Virus record (IMG/VR): IMGVR_UViG_3300030118_002532
Span: 1-33,064 of that record
Reading direction: 5' to 3' (one strand)
Origin: a virus
DNA length: 33,064 nucleotides
Shown one piece after another: positions 15,841 to 25,126 of the stretch. The position numbers and the translations under genes were made by a program. A model generated the notes under the pieces. That model was not told the DNA's origin, did no database searches, and saw nothing but the letters and a program-made list of their open reading frames with translations. The number at the start of each line of letters is the position of its first letter. Positions within the stretch are counted from its first letter, which is position 1.

Positions 15841-16700
15841 TATCTAACTGCTCCGTAAATTCCTCCTAGAGTAGATCCTAGAGATAAAGCAGTTTGTAAA
15901 GGACTCATTTGTCCTGAAGACATTCCAGTCATAGCAGGTGATAATGGCGTAGACATACCGGATAATGAACCTAAACCAGAACCTAAATAACTTGCTCTTT
16001 CATATGGTTCATAAGCTTTTAATCTTTCTCCTTGTCTTCTTGCATCTTCACCAGCTTGTCTAAATGCAAGATCACTAGCACCAGCTGCTTGTAAACCAGC
16101 AACTGTTTGACCAGCTAATGCAGGTTGTAATGTTGCAAGTTGTGACTGTTGTCCAAATGCTTGACCTGCCGCTGCTTGCGCTTGACCAAAACCTTGACCA
16201 AGTAACTGCGCTTGTAATGCAGCTCTGTTTCTATCTGAATCTGTTTGATATTGTGCTCTTTCAACACCTTCTCTACCACCACCGAAAGCTCCTGAAGCTA
16301 CTGCTCTGTCAGCAATACCTTGCATTCCTCTTTGAGATTGTAAATCATATTCTGTAAGTGTTGTATCAATTACATCTTGTTGATACGGAGACATGAATTG
16401 TTGATAAGCTTGTGGTCCTGAAAACTGAGCAGCCTGTTGTAAGAAAGGCTCAAAAGCCATGACACCTGTACCAGCGCCAATACTTTTAACTCCACCTGTT
16501 TTAGGATCAAAAGTAATAGCACCAAGTCCAGCTTGTCTAGCTAGTTCTTGTTGTGCAGCCATAGAAAAATCAGATTGTCTCTGAACTTCTGGCGCAAACT
16601 TACTTGTATCCGTAGGTGTTTTTACTAAACTAGTAAGTCCACCTAAATAACCTTTTTGTGCTGCTTCTAAAGCAGGAGCTGTTCCAGTCATTATTGACAT
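15840..16700 (-). CDS. putative internal virion protein, Ala/Gln-rich (286 aa)
   Basis: A 286-aa protein dominated by Ala, Gln and Gly, with helical repeats such as QAQLLGQGFGQAQAAAGQAF. It has a conserved-looking core FMSPYQQDVIDTTLTEYD (residues about 103-120) followed by a GAFGGGREGVERA segment. The composition suggests long flexible helices that may insert into or line a membrane channel, as for podovirus internal core proteins. It is coupled to both neighbours by one-base start-stop overlaps, so the three are made together. The assignment rests on context and composition. Confidence 0.65.
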   Translation of the reverse strand: MSIMTGTAPALEAAQKGYLGGLTSLVKTPTDTSKFAPEVQRQSDFSMAAQQELARQAGLGAITFDPKTGGVKSIGAGTGVMAFEPFLQQAAQFSGPQAYQQFMSPYQQDVIDTTLTEYDLQSQRGMQGIADRAVASGAFGGGREGVERAQYQTDSDRNRAALQAQLLGQGFGQAQAAAGQAFGQQSQLATLQPALAGQTVAGLQAAGASDLAFRQAGEDARRQGERLKAYEPYERASYLGSGLGSLSGMSTPLSPAMTGMSSGQMSPLQTALSLGSTLGGIYGAVR

Positions 16701-17848
16701 TATACTTGTGCCTCCAAATCTTTCATCATTTTATACATCCTTTGAGCGCCTTTGTCTACGCTTCCTCCACCCGCTGCTCGCACCGCGTCAGCAGTAAACA
16801 CAAACTCGTTGTTTGATAACATCGCAGGGATATCATCAGCTTTTTCTTTGACACCAACTGGTGGTATAAAACCACCTTCTTCTCTCATATCTAATTCCAT
16901 AATACCTTTAGGATTTATATTTATATCTAATCCTTCGATACCTGCCGCCGCTTTTACTTTATCATCTGTGCCCATAGCATATTTAACCCTACCTCCATCT
17001 TCGTATCCTTGATACTCAGATAAATTTGTAGCTACAAAATCTTCTATTTCTTCATCACTATATGGGTTAACAGTTGGATCTCTTCTAAAATCTTGAGGAC
17101 CATATTCTCTTAAATATTTTTCAACGTCCTCTCCTCTTCTTTTCATAGCTTGAGCATATCTTGCATCTGGACTATTTGTATCTTTATCAGGGAAAAACTT
17201 TTCTTTAATATATGCAGCTAACATAGTTAAAGGTATTGTCTTACCAGGATCACCTAAAAATTTTCCAATGTCTCCCATTTGAAATTTTTTATCATCACCA
17301 AGGAAAAATTCTAATCCAAAATCTTTTAGAGAACCAAGACCTCTTTGTAATAAATTTTTCTTAGCAACTTCTTCAACAGCTTTTTTTCCAGCGCTTTCTA
17401 AAGCTATTTGTTCTGCAATAGCTGCATCACCTGTCATGCTTTTTACAATTTCATTTGTTCCAGGTGTTGGTCCTTTAAATATACTTGTAATTCCACTCAG
17501 GGCATCACTGCCTAAAGCTCTAGCGCCTTCTAAACCTTTTCCAAAATAATTTCCGGTCCCTGGAATCATACCAGCAACGTTTCCAAATGCGGCTGTTGCT
17601 GCAGCTTGTTTTAATGCATCGCTAATACTTCCGCGTTGATCAAACCTACCAATACCTCGCATTGCAGCTGCAATACCTGGATTGAAAGGTGCAACGAATG
17701 GAGCAGCTTTGACTGCAACATCTGCTACTTCATTAGGAATTAAATTACGAACAGTTTTTTTAAACTTTTCACCACTTTTTAATTCATTAGGTATTACATC
17801 ATCAACAATTTTATCTTTTGTTTTTTGAAACCAAGATCCTATTCCCAT
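16700..17848 (-). CDS. putative internal virion/tail protein with C-terminal conserved motif (382 aa)
   Basis: A 382-aa protein with an N-terminal basic segment (GIGSWFQKTKDK), an Ala/Gly-rich hydrophobic middle (residues about 45-110) and a YEDGGRVKYAMG segment. The C-terminal block is KADDIPAMLSNNEFVFTADAVRAAG, then RMYKMMKDLEAQV. The C-terminal LSNNEFVFTADAV type motif recurs in virion proteins of marine phages and is a useful family marker. It follows the S74 fibre gene with a 26-base gap and an AAAGG-type RBS, and heads the run of four ejection-type genes. It probably acts inside the virion; the exact role is unknown. Confidence 0.68.
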   Translation of the reverse strand: MGIGSWFQKTKDKIVDDVIPNELKSGEKFKKTVRNLIPNEVADVAVKAAPFVAPFNPGIAAAMRGIGRFDQRGSISDALKQAAATAAFGNVAGMIPGTGNYFGKGLEGARALGSDALSGITSIFKGPTPGTNEIVKSMTGDAAIAEQIALESAGKKAVEEVAKKNLLQRGLGSLKDFGLEFFLGDDKKFQMGDIGKFLGDPGKTIPLTMLAAYIKEKFFPDKDTNSPDARYAQAMKRRGEDVEKYLREYGPQDFRRDPTVNPYSDEEIEDFVATNLSEYQGYEDGGRVKYAMGTDDKVKAAAGIEGLDININPKGIMELDMREEGGFIPPVGVKEKADDIPAMLSNNEFVFTADAVRAAGGGSVDKGAQRMYKMMKDLEAQV

Positions 17849-17874
17849 TTTAATATACCTTTAGTAAAGAAAAA

Positions 17875-19914
17875 TTATGCTTTTTTAAGTTCATCTATTT
17901 CTTTTTTAAGATCTTTAATAGCTTGAACTAAAATTGGTATAAGTTTTCCTGGTGCAGCCTCTAATTTATCAGGGTTGTTTTTTAAAACTAACCGTAAACT
18001 ATCCTCTATACCATGTTTTTGTTGAACTTCGTCTAGTTCTTGTGCAATAAATCCAAATTCTTTAACGTCTTTTATAGCACCATCTCTAGTGTCCCATACA
18101 AACTTAACAGGTCTTAAATCGTTAATAACATCTAAACCTACGTTTAAATCTTCAACATCTTTTTTATCTCTAGCATCAGATAGAGAAGTAATTGATGTTT
18201 GTTGACATCTTAAAGTTGTAATATTAGGGTTTCCTAAAGTAATTTCGTTACTAATGGTATTAGAAGATTGTACAGCATTAGAACCTATAATAATATTATT
18301 GTCTCCAGTCGTTAGACCATTCCCAGCACTTCTTCCTATACAAACATTCTGTGCACCAGTTGAAATATTATTTCCAGCAGATTGTCCTATTGCTACATTA
18401 ACAATACCTTCTGCTACTGGTAATGCTGAATCACCTATCGCAACAGAACCCCAAGCATTTACAGATGAGTTCATTGCCTCATCACCAATTGCTACGTTTT
18501 GAAAACCACCGGACATATTGTTTAATGCTCGATATCCAATTGCTATGTTTTGTATTTGGTTTCCACCATTTTCTAAGGCTTCAGTACCTATTGCAATGTT
18601 GTGATCACCACCATCTCCTAGATTCATAGCTTTAGAACCTATAACAACGTTTTCTACTCCAGTCGTATTAGTTTTATGAGCTTGAAAACCTATTATGGTA
18701 TTATCATTTGTTGCATCGCTACTGAATCCAGCTTCGTAACCCATTGCTACACATCTTTGAACATTCTGACCATTTGTTACTGCCCGTGCACCCACAACCG
18801 TGTTTTGTCCAAAAACATTGTTTTGCAACACATCAGCTCCAACAATTGTGTTACTAGCACCTGCACCACTACCAGAATTTGCACCTACAATTGTAGTTCT
18901 ACTACCACTTGTTAAAGTAGCATTATTACCAGCTGCACTACCAATGACAGTGTTAAGTCCTCCAGATATGCTTCCACCAGTAAGAGCATTATTACCCATA
19001 ATAACATTGGTTGTAGCTCCTGTTGGATAATTAGCATTAAGTTTAATAGTTTGACCTGTATCAATATCTAAAGAACCTGTAAAAGGATCTTGACCTGTAT
19101 CATCTTGAAAAGTAACATTTCCAGCGCCATCAGTTTTTAAAACTTGATTAGCTGTTCCATCTGAAGTTGGAAGTGAGTACGCTCCATTTACATTAACAGT
19201 TCCTGTTGTTTGAATACCTGTATTATTTGTAGAAAGTTTTATATTTCCATCATAATATAAATCTACACCAGCTGTTCCTTCAGGAGCGTTTATTATATTT
19301 GCAGTTCCAGCAGCGTTTTGAACAACTAAATTATTTGTGTTCATTATTAAACTTCCACCGCCACTTTCTTTTATAAAAGAATGATTGCTTACGCTATCAT
19401 GATAAATTCGTAAATCTGTTCCATCGCCAAATTTTGCTTCGTCATTATCAGCAAAATTAATATTGAATCCATTAGATGCTAAATCACCACCAAGTTCTGG
19501 TGATGTATCATCTACAACAGCTGCAATCCCACCTGTAGACGCTTGGAATGTAGGTGCAAGACCTGCACCTCTTGATGTTAAAACCTGTCCTGATGTTCCT
19601 TCTGAAATTCCTGCAAACCCACCAGCGCCATCATTTACTTGTGTTTGTCCAACTGTTCCTCCAGGAGTGCCACCGCCTCCGCCGCTATTGCTCCACGATA
19701 AACCACCATTACCATCTGTTGTAAGAACTTGACCATCTGTTCCTGCACCATTTGGAAATGTTAAAGTTGTATTTGATGTAATTGTATCAGGAGCTGCAAT
19801 AGATAAATATTTTGCTTCGTTAACATTCTTACCATCTGTTAAACGAATTTCTCCTTTTTTGTCGTTAAGTCCTACTACGACCGGACCTGTGAATGCTGTG
19901 GTTTTTGTTGCCAT
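17875..19914 (-). CDS. tail fibre with YadA-like beta-roll and S74 intramolecular chaperone
   Basis: A 679-aa fibre. N-terminal virion-attachment module (FTGPVVVG at 8-15, GQVLTTDGNGGLSW at 61-74). A Gly-rich linker is followed by beta segments DGTDLRIYHDSVSNH (165-178) and VDLYYDGNIKLSTNNTGI (217-234). At least a dozen N-x-x-IG-x-x-A repeats lie across residues 303-548, typical of the left-handed beta-roll of YadA-type trimeric heads. The C-terminal domain (about 575-679) has SDARDKKD, GFIAQELDEV and LIPILVQAIKDL, the peptidase S74 / endosialidase-chaperone signature, with predicted self-cleavage at Ser579-Asp580. It should fold as a trimer, the chaperone being cut off after assembly. This is the probable main receptor-binding fibre. 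Confidence 0.9.
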   Translation of the reverse strand: MATKTTAFTGPVVVGLNDKKGEIRLTDGKNVNEAKYLSIAAPDTITSNTTLTFPNGAGTDGQVLTTDGNGGLSWSNSGGGGGTPGGTVGQTQVNDGAGGFAGISEGTSGQVLTSRGAGLAPTFQASTGGIAAVVDDTSPELGGDLASNGFNINFADNDEAKFGDGTDLRIYHDSVSNHSFIKESGGGSLIMNTNNLVVQNAAGTANIINAPEGTAGVDLYYDGNIKLSTNNTGIQTTGTVNVNGAYSLPTSDGTANQVLKTDGAGNVTFQDDTGQDPFTGSLDIDTGQTIKLNANYPTGATTNVIMGNNALTGGSISGGLNTVIGSAAGNNATLTSGSRTTIVGANSGSGAGASNTIVGADVLQNNVFGQNTVVGARAVTNGQNVQRCVAMGYEAGFSSDATNDNTIIGFQAHKTNTTGVENVVIGSKAMNLGDGGDHNIAIGTEALENGGNQIQNIAIGYRALNNMSGGFQNVAIGDEAMNSSVNAWGSVAIGDSALPVAEGIVNVAIGQSAGNNISTGAQNVCIGRSAGNGLTTGDNNIIIGSNAVQSSNTISNEITLGNPNITTLRCQQTSITSLSDARDKKDVEDLNVGLDVINDLRPVKFVWDTRDGAIKDVKEFGFIAQELDEVQQKHGIEDSLRLVLKNNPDKLEAAPGKLIPILVQAIKDLKKEIDELKKA

Positions 19915-19950
19915 AATAAAATATACTCCTATTTCAATTTTCGATCAAGT

Positions 19951-20328
19951 TTATACTGACCCCGTAGGTGTAGTTTCTTGATCTTCTCTGTTTACTTGCA
20001 TGGCGGCGATTGTACCTTGTACTCTACCGGTAGTATTTTGTGTAAATACTAATTTATCCCCACCTTCTAGCACAAGTGGTCCTGTAAGTAAATTCAAATA
20101 TTGACCTGCAGTTAAAGGGGTAGAGAACAATATTGTTGAACTCGCCACATAAGATCTTCCCGGTCCTCTATCTAGCCTAACTTCTATATTAATATCAGTA
20201 AAAGGCTCTGTATTATTTACATAAAAAGCATTGATAATTGAATGTGAATCTGTAGGGACTCCATATACTGTTTTCTCACTCGTTGTTGGAGTGAGATCAT
20301 AAATCATATTTTTAAAACTTGTTGCCAT
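19951..20328 (-). CDS. small virion structural protein (125 aa)
   Basis: A 125-aa protein, nearly all predicted beta strand (DLTPTTSEKTVYGVPTDS, INAFYVNNTEPFTDINIEV, GDKLVFTQNTTGRVQGTIA). This fits a small beta-sandwich that sits on a tail or fibre. A strong RBS (AGGAG) precedes it. It lies between the Gly/Tyr-rich gene and the large S74 fibre, suggesting a fibre connector or adaptor. No named family is recognised. Confidence 0.7.
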   Translation of the reverse strand: MATSFKNMIYDLTPTTSEKTVYGVPTDSHSIINAFYVNNTEPFTDINIEVRLDRGPGRSYVASSTILFSTPLTAGQYLNLLTGPLVLEGGDKLVFTQNTTGRVQGTIAAMQVNREDQETTPTGSV

Positions 20329-20337
20329 ATTTAACTC

Positions 20338-20958
20338 CTAATTATACCCAACCGCAATAGAATACCAGGTATTAAAATAGTTATATCCATATCCTGGCGT
20401 AGCTCCAGCTGGATAACCACCGTCTCCAAAATAAACATATGTTCTAGATATACCAGCAGGCGCATAGCCAACAAAAGCGCTATAACCACCATCTATTTTT
20501 ATTTGATATCCAAGAGAATCATATCCTGGCTCAACACTTAAACCATAACCACTACCATTTACTACTGATACTTTTGTTCCTACAGCTGGTTCTACAGGAA
20601 GCCTAACTATATAAGGGTCTGGCAAATAACCTAATTCACTAACAAGATAACCTCTATTAGCTGCCGCTATAAATGTTCCCAACGGGCTACCAAAATCCAA
20701 TTGACCTATTCTACTATAAGGCAGTCCTGCTCCTCCTGAACCTCCACCGCCAATAGTAGCTGATTCGGGGCCTGATGGTTTTGCAGGAGCATTACCTAAA
20801 AAATAAGATAATTGTTCTATTTCACTAAATATTTCACCTTGAGGTTTATATTGAGCGTTTATCTGTTGAACAATATTGTTAATTGATCTTACGATTTGTC
20901 TTTGATTGGCTACTTCATATTCGTTTGTAGGATCAGGAACTCTAGTTGTAATAGCCAT
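20338..20958 (-). CDS. putative tail/fibre protein with N-terminal helix and Gly/Tyr-rich end (206 aa)
   Basis: A 206-aa protein. An N-terminal helical stretch (NEYEVANQRQIVRSINNIVQ, residues 12-31) could trimerise or attach to the virion. A Gly/Ser linker (GGGGSGGAG, about 71-79) follows, then a Gly/Tyr/Pro-rich beta region (YGLSVEPGYDSLGYQ, GDGGYPAGATPGYGYNY) to the end. The gene starts at a TAATG overlap with the nozzle gene stop, so translation is coupled. Low-complexity Gly/Tyr ends are frequent in tip proteins that contact surfaces, but a specific role is not shown. Confidence 0.68.
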   Translation of the reverse strand: MAITTRVPDPTNEYEVANQRQIVRSINNIVQQINAQYKPQGEIFSEIEQLSYFLGNAPAKPSGPESATIGGGGSGGAGLPYSRIGQLDFGSPLGTFIAAANRGYLVSELGYLPDPYIVRLPVEPAVGTKVSVVNGSGYGLSVEPGYDSLGYQIKIDGGYSAFVGYAPAGISRTYVYFGDGGYPAGATPGYGYNYFNTWYSIAVGYN

Positions 20959-22910
20959 TATCTTCTACCATCCGGTTGTATATCAATTCTAAGTGTACCA
21001 TATCTCCAGTTTTCACCGTCTGCAAGACCAGGGTTTTCAATTTTTATACTTAAAAATCTACCTCTTGCTCTTGTATCTTTTTTATCTGTTGTTGATGTAA
21101 CATCAAAAGAACTATATGTTGATGGTGTACCAGCATCTGATGGATATCTTTTTAATGTTAATGTAACTCTAGCTGTTCCAACTAAAGTTTTAAAATCTGG
21201 TATAAATCTTCTCATTGATAAAAAGAATTCACCATCACCCATTTGAGGGTTTGATATATCAAAATCAAATGATTCAATATTAGATGTAATTCTAGTTATA
21301 CTACCATCTAAATTTTCTTGATCTACACCTTCTTCGTGTTTGTATAAAATAGTTTTGCCATATCCGTTTGGTGCTGCTGGCTCACCTATAACTTCTGGAA
21401 AATCTCCATTGGTAGCATTATCAAAACTTGTTGCAAAAGGTTTATCAAATACATTTGAATCAGCCCAAGAAGTTCTTGGTGTATTACCTGTATACCAAAC
21501 ACCTTCAGCAAAATTATATATTACATATCTATCATTATAATCAGATGATGCTGATGGGTAATCCCATCTTACTTCTGTAAATAAATTATTTACACCAGCA
21601 TAGATCTGTTGACTTTGAGTTGTATCAATATCATCATAAACATAATCTTCTACAGAACAATCTACTGTTTTGACCGATCCATCATATTTAAAAAAACCTT
21701 TATCACTCATCCAAAAAGCGACACCATCAACTTCAACAACTGCATTCTGTCCAATTAATCCACAGTTAGTACCAACTTGTTCAAAACCAAATACAAAAGG
21801 TTGTCCGATGTGTCTCATTAAATATAAAGCATTATCTGTCCAAATAAGAATTGCTTCTTTAGATTTTATGGCACCTACTATTTTTGTACCATCTTGAATT
21901 CTTTGTGAACCGGCAGAGTTACCTGCAGTAATATCGTATGTGTTTATTTGTTCTTGTGATGAAAATCTGACAAACATATCGTCTTGTGTTGATGGAACAC
22001 CAAGAGTTGTTTCTGTGCCCATGTGAATTAAATGTCTTGTTGTTGGTGATACCATACTAACTCTAGTATTTGTTGGATTCTGATCAGTTTCAAAACCTGT
22101 TGTTAATACAGACGCTCGCTGCCCGAGTGGGTTACCAGCGGCGGGATTCCATGTAAATGTTTTACCATTTAAAACCGTTGCAACTAATACCTGACCAAAG
22201 TTTGATAGTGACCATAAACCAGGAGGAGTGTTAACACCGTTTGTAGATGCAGCTTGTCCCCAGGCTTGTGAGCCATTCCAAACTCCTGTACCCCAACCAA
22301 ATTGAAATTGTTGTATTTGATTACCGACAGTTTCTAATGGAATAACAGAACAACTTCCACCAGGTCCTGCATTACCTGTAGCATTGGCAACTGGTGTAAC
22401 TGTAAATTCTGTATCTGATACAATTGTTTTTACTTCGTATAATTTATCTTCAAAATCAGAATCAGCATAACCTGTACCAACAGGTAAAGTTACGTTTTCA
22501 AACTCTACAATGTCTCCTACAGATAAACCGTTAATAGATGTTGTTGTAATAGTTACAACATTAGATCCTGAAACAGTTGTAAATGTACTATTTTTAAATT
22601 CATCAATTGTTAATGGAAAACCACTAGTTCTAAAAGGTGTAATGTCGTAAAAATTATCTTCGTAATAAATTAATAAAAACTTATCAGTTCCAATCGCTAA
22701 GTATTGATTGCCATCATTACCTCTAAATGGATGTAATTTTCTTGATACAGATGAAATACTTTCTCCGCCTTCTGCTTTCCAACCACCTACTTTTTCTGGT
22801 AATGAATATCTAAATCTAACGTTGTCACCACCCACATAACGAGCGACAGCTCCAACTTCAGAGTTTTGCTTATCGAAACCTGGTTTGATTTGCCATTTGC
22901 TAAGAGGCAC
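20958..22910 (-). CDS. tail hub/nozzle protein (P22 gp10-like packaged-DNA stabilisation type)
   Basis: A 650-aa, nearly all-beta protein with the conserved N-terminus IKPGFDKQNSEVGAVARY then GDNVRFRYSLPEKVGGW (residues 8-45), typical of a marine podovirus family grouped with P22 gp10 / tail nozzle proteins. Later segments (LIHMGTETTLGVPSTQDD, GAIKSKEAILIWTDNALYLM, VDGVAFWMSDKGFFKYDGS) read as propeller-like blades. It lies after the head-tail adaptors and before the fibres, the usual place for a protein closing the DNA exit channel. It therefore probably forms the distal tail tube or plug and the fibre platform. Family naming is by motif memory, so moderately certain. Confidence 0.8.
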   Translation of the reverse strand: MPLSKWQIKPGFDKQNSEVGAVARYVGGDNVRFRYSLPEKVGGWKAEGGESISSVSRKLHPFRGNDGNQYLAIGTDKFLLIYYEDNFYDITPFRTSGFPLTIDEFKNSTFTTVSGSNVVTITTTSINGLSVGDIVEFENVTLPVGTGYADSDFEDKLYEVKTIVSDTEFTVTPVANATGNAGPGGSCSVIPLETVGNQIQQFQFGWGTGVWNGSQAWGQAASTNGVNTPPGLWSLSNFGQVLVATVLNGKTFTWNPAAGNPLGQRASVLTTGFETDQNPTNTRVSMVSPTTRHLIHMGTETTLGVPSTQDDMFVRFSSQEQINTYDITAGNSAGSQRIQDGTKIVGAIKSKEAILIWTDNALYLMRHIGQPFVFGFEQVGTNCGLIGQNAVVEVDGVAFWMSDKGFFKYDGSVKTVDCSVEDYVYDDIDTTQSQQIYAGVNNLFTEVRWDYPSASSDYNDRYVIYNFAEGVWYTGNTPRTSWADSNVFDKPFATSFDNATNGDFPEVIGEPAAPNGYGKTILYKHEEGVDQENLDGSITRITSNIESFDFDISNPQMGDGEFFLSMRRFIPDFKTLVGTARVTLTLKRYPSDAGTPSTYSSFDVTSTTDKKDTRARGRFLSIKIENPGLADGENWRYGTLRIDIQPDGRR

Positions 22911-22920
22911 TGGTCACCTC

Positions 22921-23628
22921 CTATATGTTATCCTTGTAAGCCCAGCCTACAGTCGCGTTTACATAAACCAAAGTAAAGTTTTGATTGTCTGTTGAAACAT
23001 TTATTGATCCCGCTGAACCAGAAATATTTTCAACACCTGGATCTACTGTTAAGGCATTGACAGAATATTGTTGGCCACCATCAATAAAACTTACCTCTGA
23101 TCCAACAGATGGACCTGTCGGTAAAGTAATTGTTAGTACACCACCAGTTGTATCACAAATAATTTGATCACCATCAACTGCAGTATAAGATGAAGTTGTT
23201 GATTTATAACCTTTAGTTAAAAGACCAGAACTTACATTTGTTCCATCAGAATATAATAATGCTTTACTTCCTACTGGTAAACTTACACCAGTTCCTGAAA
23301 AAGTTTTAATAGTTAATGTATAATGTGATGTTGATCTATCTGTTGCATCTTCTACAACAAATACTCTTTCTGATGAGTCAGGCATAGTTACAACTCTATT
23401 ACCTGTTAACGTTCCCGTTAATTTAAAATATAAATTTTTACCATTTGATGTAGCACCATCAGTTAATACTAAGTTAACGTCTGCTCCACCTACAGCTAAA
23501 CTTAAATAGCCACTCGCTGCTTGTTCCAAGATTTGTAGATTCGTGTTTGTGATGTTACCCCATAAACCAGCTTTTTCACCGGTTACCATGAGTTCTAGTT
23601 TTATATCATTTGAATAACTTGATGCCAT
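22921..23628 (-). CDS. short fibre-like structural protein (235 aa)
   Basis: A 235-aa, beta-rich protein. Its N-terminus contains GEKAGLWGNITNTNLQILEQ (residues 17-36), a motif I associate with phage fibre proteins from marine phages. Repeated short strands follow (NLYFKLTGTLTGNRVVTMPD, SKALLYSDGTNVSSGLLTKG, GSEVSFIDGGQQYSVN). It is placed between the adaptor and the nozzle, so it is likely a virion-attached spike or short fibre. There is no S74 domain, so maturation differs from the large fibre. Confidence 0.75.
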   Translation of the reverse strand: MASSYSNDIKLELMVTGEKAGLWGNITNTNLQILEQAASGYLSLAVGGADVNLVLTDGATSNGKNLYFKLTGTLTGNRVVTMPDSSERVFVVEDATDRSTSHYTLTIKTFSGTGVSLPVGSKALLYSDGTNVSSGLLTKGYKSTTSSYTAVDGDQIICDTTGGVLTITLPTGPSVGSEVSFIDGGQQYSVNALTVDPGVENISGSAGSINVSTDNQNFTLVYVNATVGWAYKDNI

Positions 23629-23636
23629 ATTTTATC

Positions 23637-24323
23637 CTATTCTCCTGGAGACGGAGAGTTAATAGCGGTTCTAATTGTACCGTCCATATACTCGTCTCTT
23701 CTTCTTCTACCTTGTTGTTCTATACCATATGTAGCCATACTTCTACCATAAGATTGTTCGTATAATTGTAACATATCTGTTGGTCCTTTTAAATAACCAT
23801 AGGTTTCAGCTAAACATGCATATAATAATAAATCTGGATAATTGTTTGATACATATGTTGTAGTCGCGTCACTAGCTGTAATTGTGTCTGGTTGTTTGAC
23901 ATATGCAACGTGGCACACGTAAGCAGCATCGGGTGTCGGGGCTACAAAAATTGTAGTAGCATTTCTGTTAGAATAGTATCTTGGAATATTATTAGGCGCA
24001 GGAGATGCTGTACCTGGTGTATTGTAATATTCTTCCATAAAAGAAGTATCTCTGTATTCCAAAGCTTTTCTTACAGCTGGTGTTTCGTTTGTATCGTTAA
24101 TGTAAATGTATCTTATAAATCTTGTATTTGTTGGTGTAGCAACTTCTCTATTGTTTGGAGTTAAAGTAATTGTATCGTAGAAACGAGCATCATCTGTATC
24201 TGTTTCTCTAAATATTCTAGCTTCAGCGTTCTTTACAATAGTTGTAAGAACAGTATTACTTAATACCGTATCATCTACTTCTGTATAACTTCTGATGTCT
24301 GATTTTAATTCTCCAAAATTCAT
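23637..24323 (-). CDS. head-tail adaptor-like protein (228 aa)
   Basis: A 228-aa protein with a helical N-terminus (GELKSDIRSYTEVDDTVLSN), a central beta domain (FYDTITLTPNNREVATPT, TRFIRYIYINDTNETPAV) and a helical C-terminus with YPDLLLYACLAETYGYLKGP and a charged GRRRRDEY. The helix-beta-helix arrangement and its position between capsid and nozzle genes fit a head-tail adaptor or tail-tube A protein, like T7 gp11 in role. The fold is inferred. It starts three bases before the neighbouring gene ends its block, so coupling is tight. Confidence 0.7.
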   Translation of the reverse strand: MNFGELKSDIRSYTEVDDTVLSNTVLTTIVKNAEARIFRETDTDDARFYDTITLTPNNREVATPTNTRFIRYIYINDTNETPAVRKALEYRDTSFMEEYYNTPGTASPAPNNIPRYYSNRNATTIFVAPTPDAAYVCHVAYVKQPDTITASDATTTYVSNNYPDLLLYACLAETYGYLKGPTDMLQLYEQSYGRSMATYGIEQQGRRRRDEYMDGTIRTAINSPSPGE

Positions 24324-24325
24324 AA

Positions 24326-25123
24326 TTATGCCTTAAATACTACGGGTCCAGATGAACACTGTAAACCGCCTCCTTCTTTGGTTGTACTAGCTGTTGTTAA
24401 ATTAGTAAAGTTAAAACTGTTAAAAACTGTAATTGTAGGTGGTTCTCCAGGGTTAAAAACTGTAGTGGGATTCATAGTAATTTCAAAAGATCCAAATACT
24501 TTTGCACCATTATTGTGTGTTCCAGCTGTTGTATTTGCTGGTGTTACACCTCTAAATGGAGCTGCGGTTCCTCTCACACAACCAGTTAAATCATTACCAG
24601 CTTTACCTGTGTATTGAATTGTTTCGTTTTGAAATAATAATGTTACAGGATTTATTTTTTCAATAAATATAAATCCAGCATTTGGAAAATTACTTGCATC
24701 ATTTAAAGTTATTGTTGTAGCAATATCAGTAATTGCACCATTTAAGGTAGATTGTAATTGTATCGCTTCAACTGGTACGTTCGATACACCAGTTTTTAAT
24801 TCATCAAAAACTACAAAATCTCCTGTTTTATAACCACTGTTTGGAAAACTACATGTTATTACAGCTGATCCTGCAGTTGTAGAAAACGGATTTTCAGGAA
24901 GTATATCAAAGGTTGGTGGCTCAGTTCTATCTGGTCTAGCGTTTTGTAAACCTTGTGGGTCACCAGGAGTTGGAATTGGATCTAGTTGTGGTTGCTTAGG
25001 TTCATATTCTGAAATATGTACAAAAGCTCCATTCCATTCTCTTACCATTTCATTATATGGAAACTGCATACCCGATCTATCGGAGATTGCTAATGCGTAT
25101 CTACCTTTTGATAAATTAGTCAT
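24326..25123 (-). CDS. virion-associated protein with conserved N-terminal motif (265 aa)
   Basis: A 265-aa protein whose first 60 residues carry a distinctive conserved block (KGRYALAISDRSGMQFPYN, MVREWNGAFVHISEYEPKQP). Proline-rich and then beta-rich segments follow (TTITLNDASNFPNAGFIFIE, NETIQYTGKAGNDLTGCVRG). It lies between two adaptor-like genes, so it is probably part of the neck or connector. I have no named family for the whole protein. The beta-rich part may bind to the portal/adaptor rim or decorate the neck. Confidence 0.7.
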   Translation of the reverse strand: MTNLSKGRYALAISDRSGMQFPYNEMVREWNGAFVHISEYEPKQPQLDPIPTPGDPQGLQNARPDRTEPPTFDILPENPFSTTAGSAVITCSFPNSGYKTGDFVVFDELKTGVSNVPVEAIQLQSTLNGAITDIATTITLNDASNFPNAGFIFIEKINPVTLLFQNETIQYTGKAGNDLTGCVRGTAAPFRGVTPANTTAGTHNNGAKVFGSFEITMNPTTVFNPGEPPTITVFNSFNFTNLTTASTTKEGGGLQCSSGPVVFKA

Positions 25124-25126
25124 CTA

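Noticed and set aside
18254-19732. Several plus-strand frames of 68-89 aa opposite the fibre gene
   Set aside because: They are antisense shadows of the repeated fibre sequence, with low-complexity Pro/Ala/Thr content and no start signals.
19926-19954. TTGATC-N17-TATATT promoter-like pair before the large fibre gene
   Set aside because: The spacer contains the ribosome binding site and transcription would start at or after the ATG, giving a transcript without RBS. It is probably a chance match.
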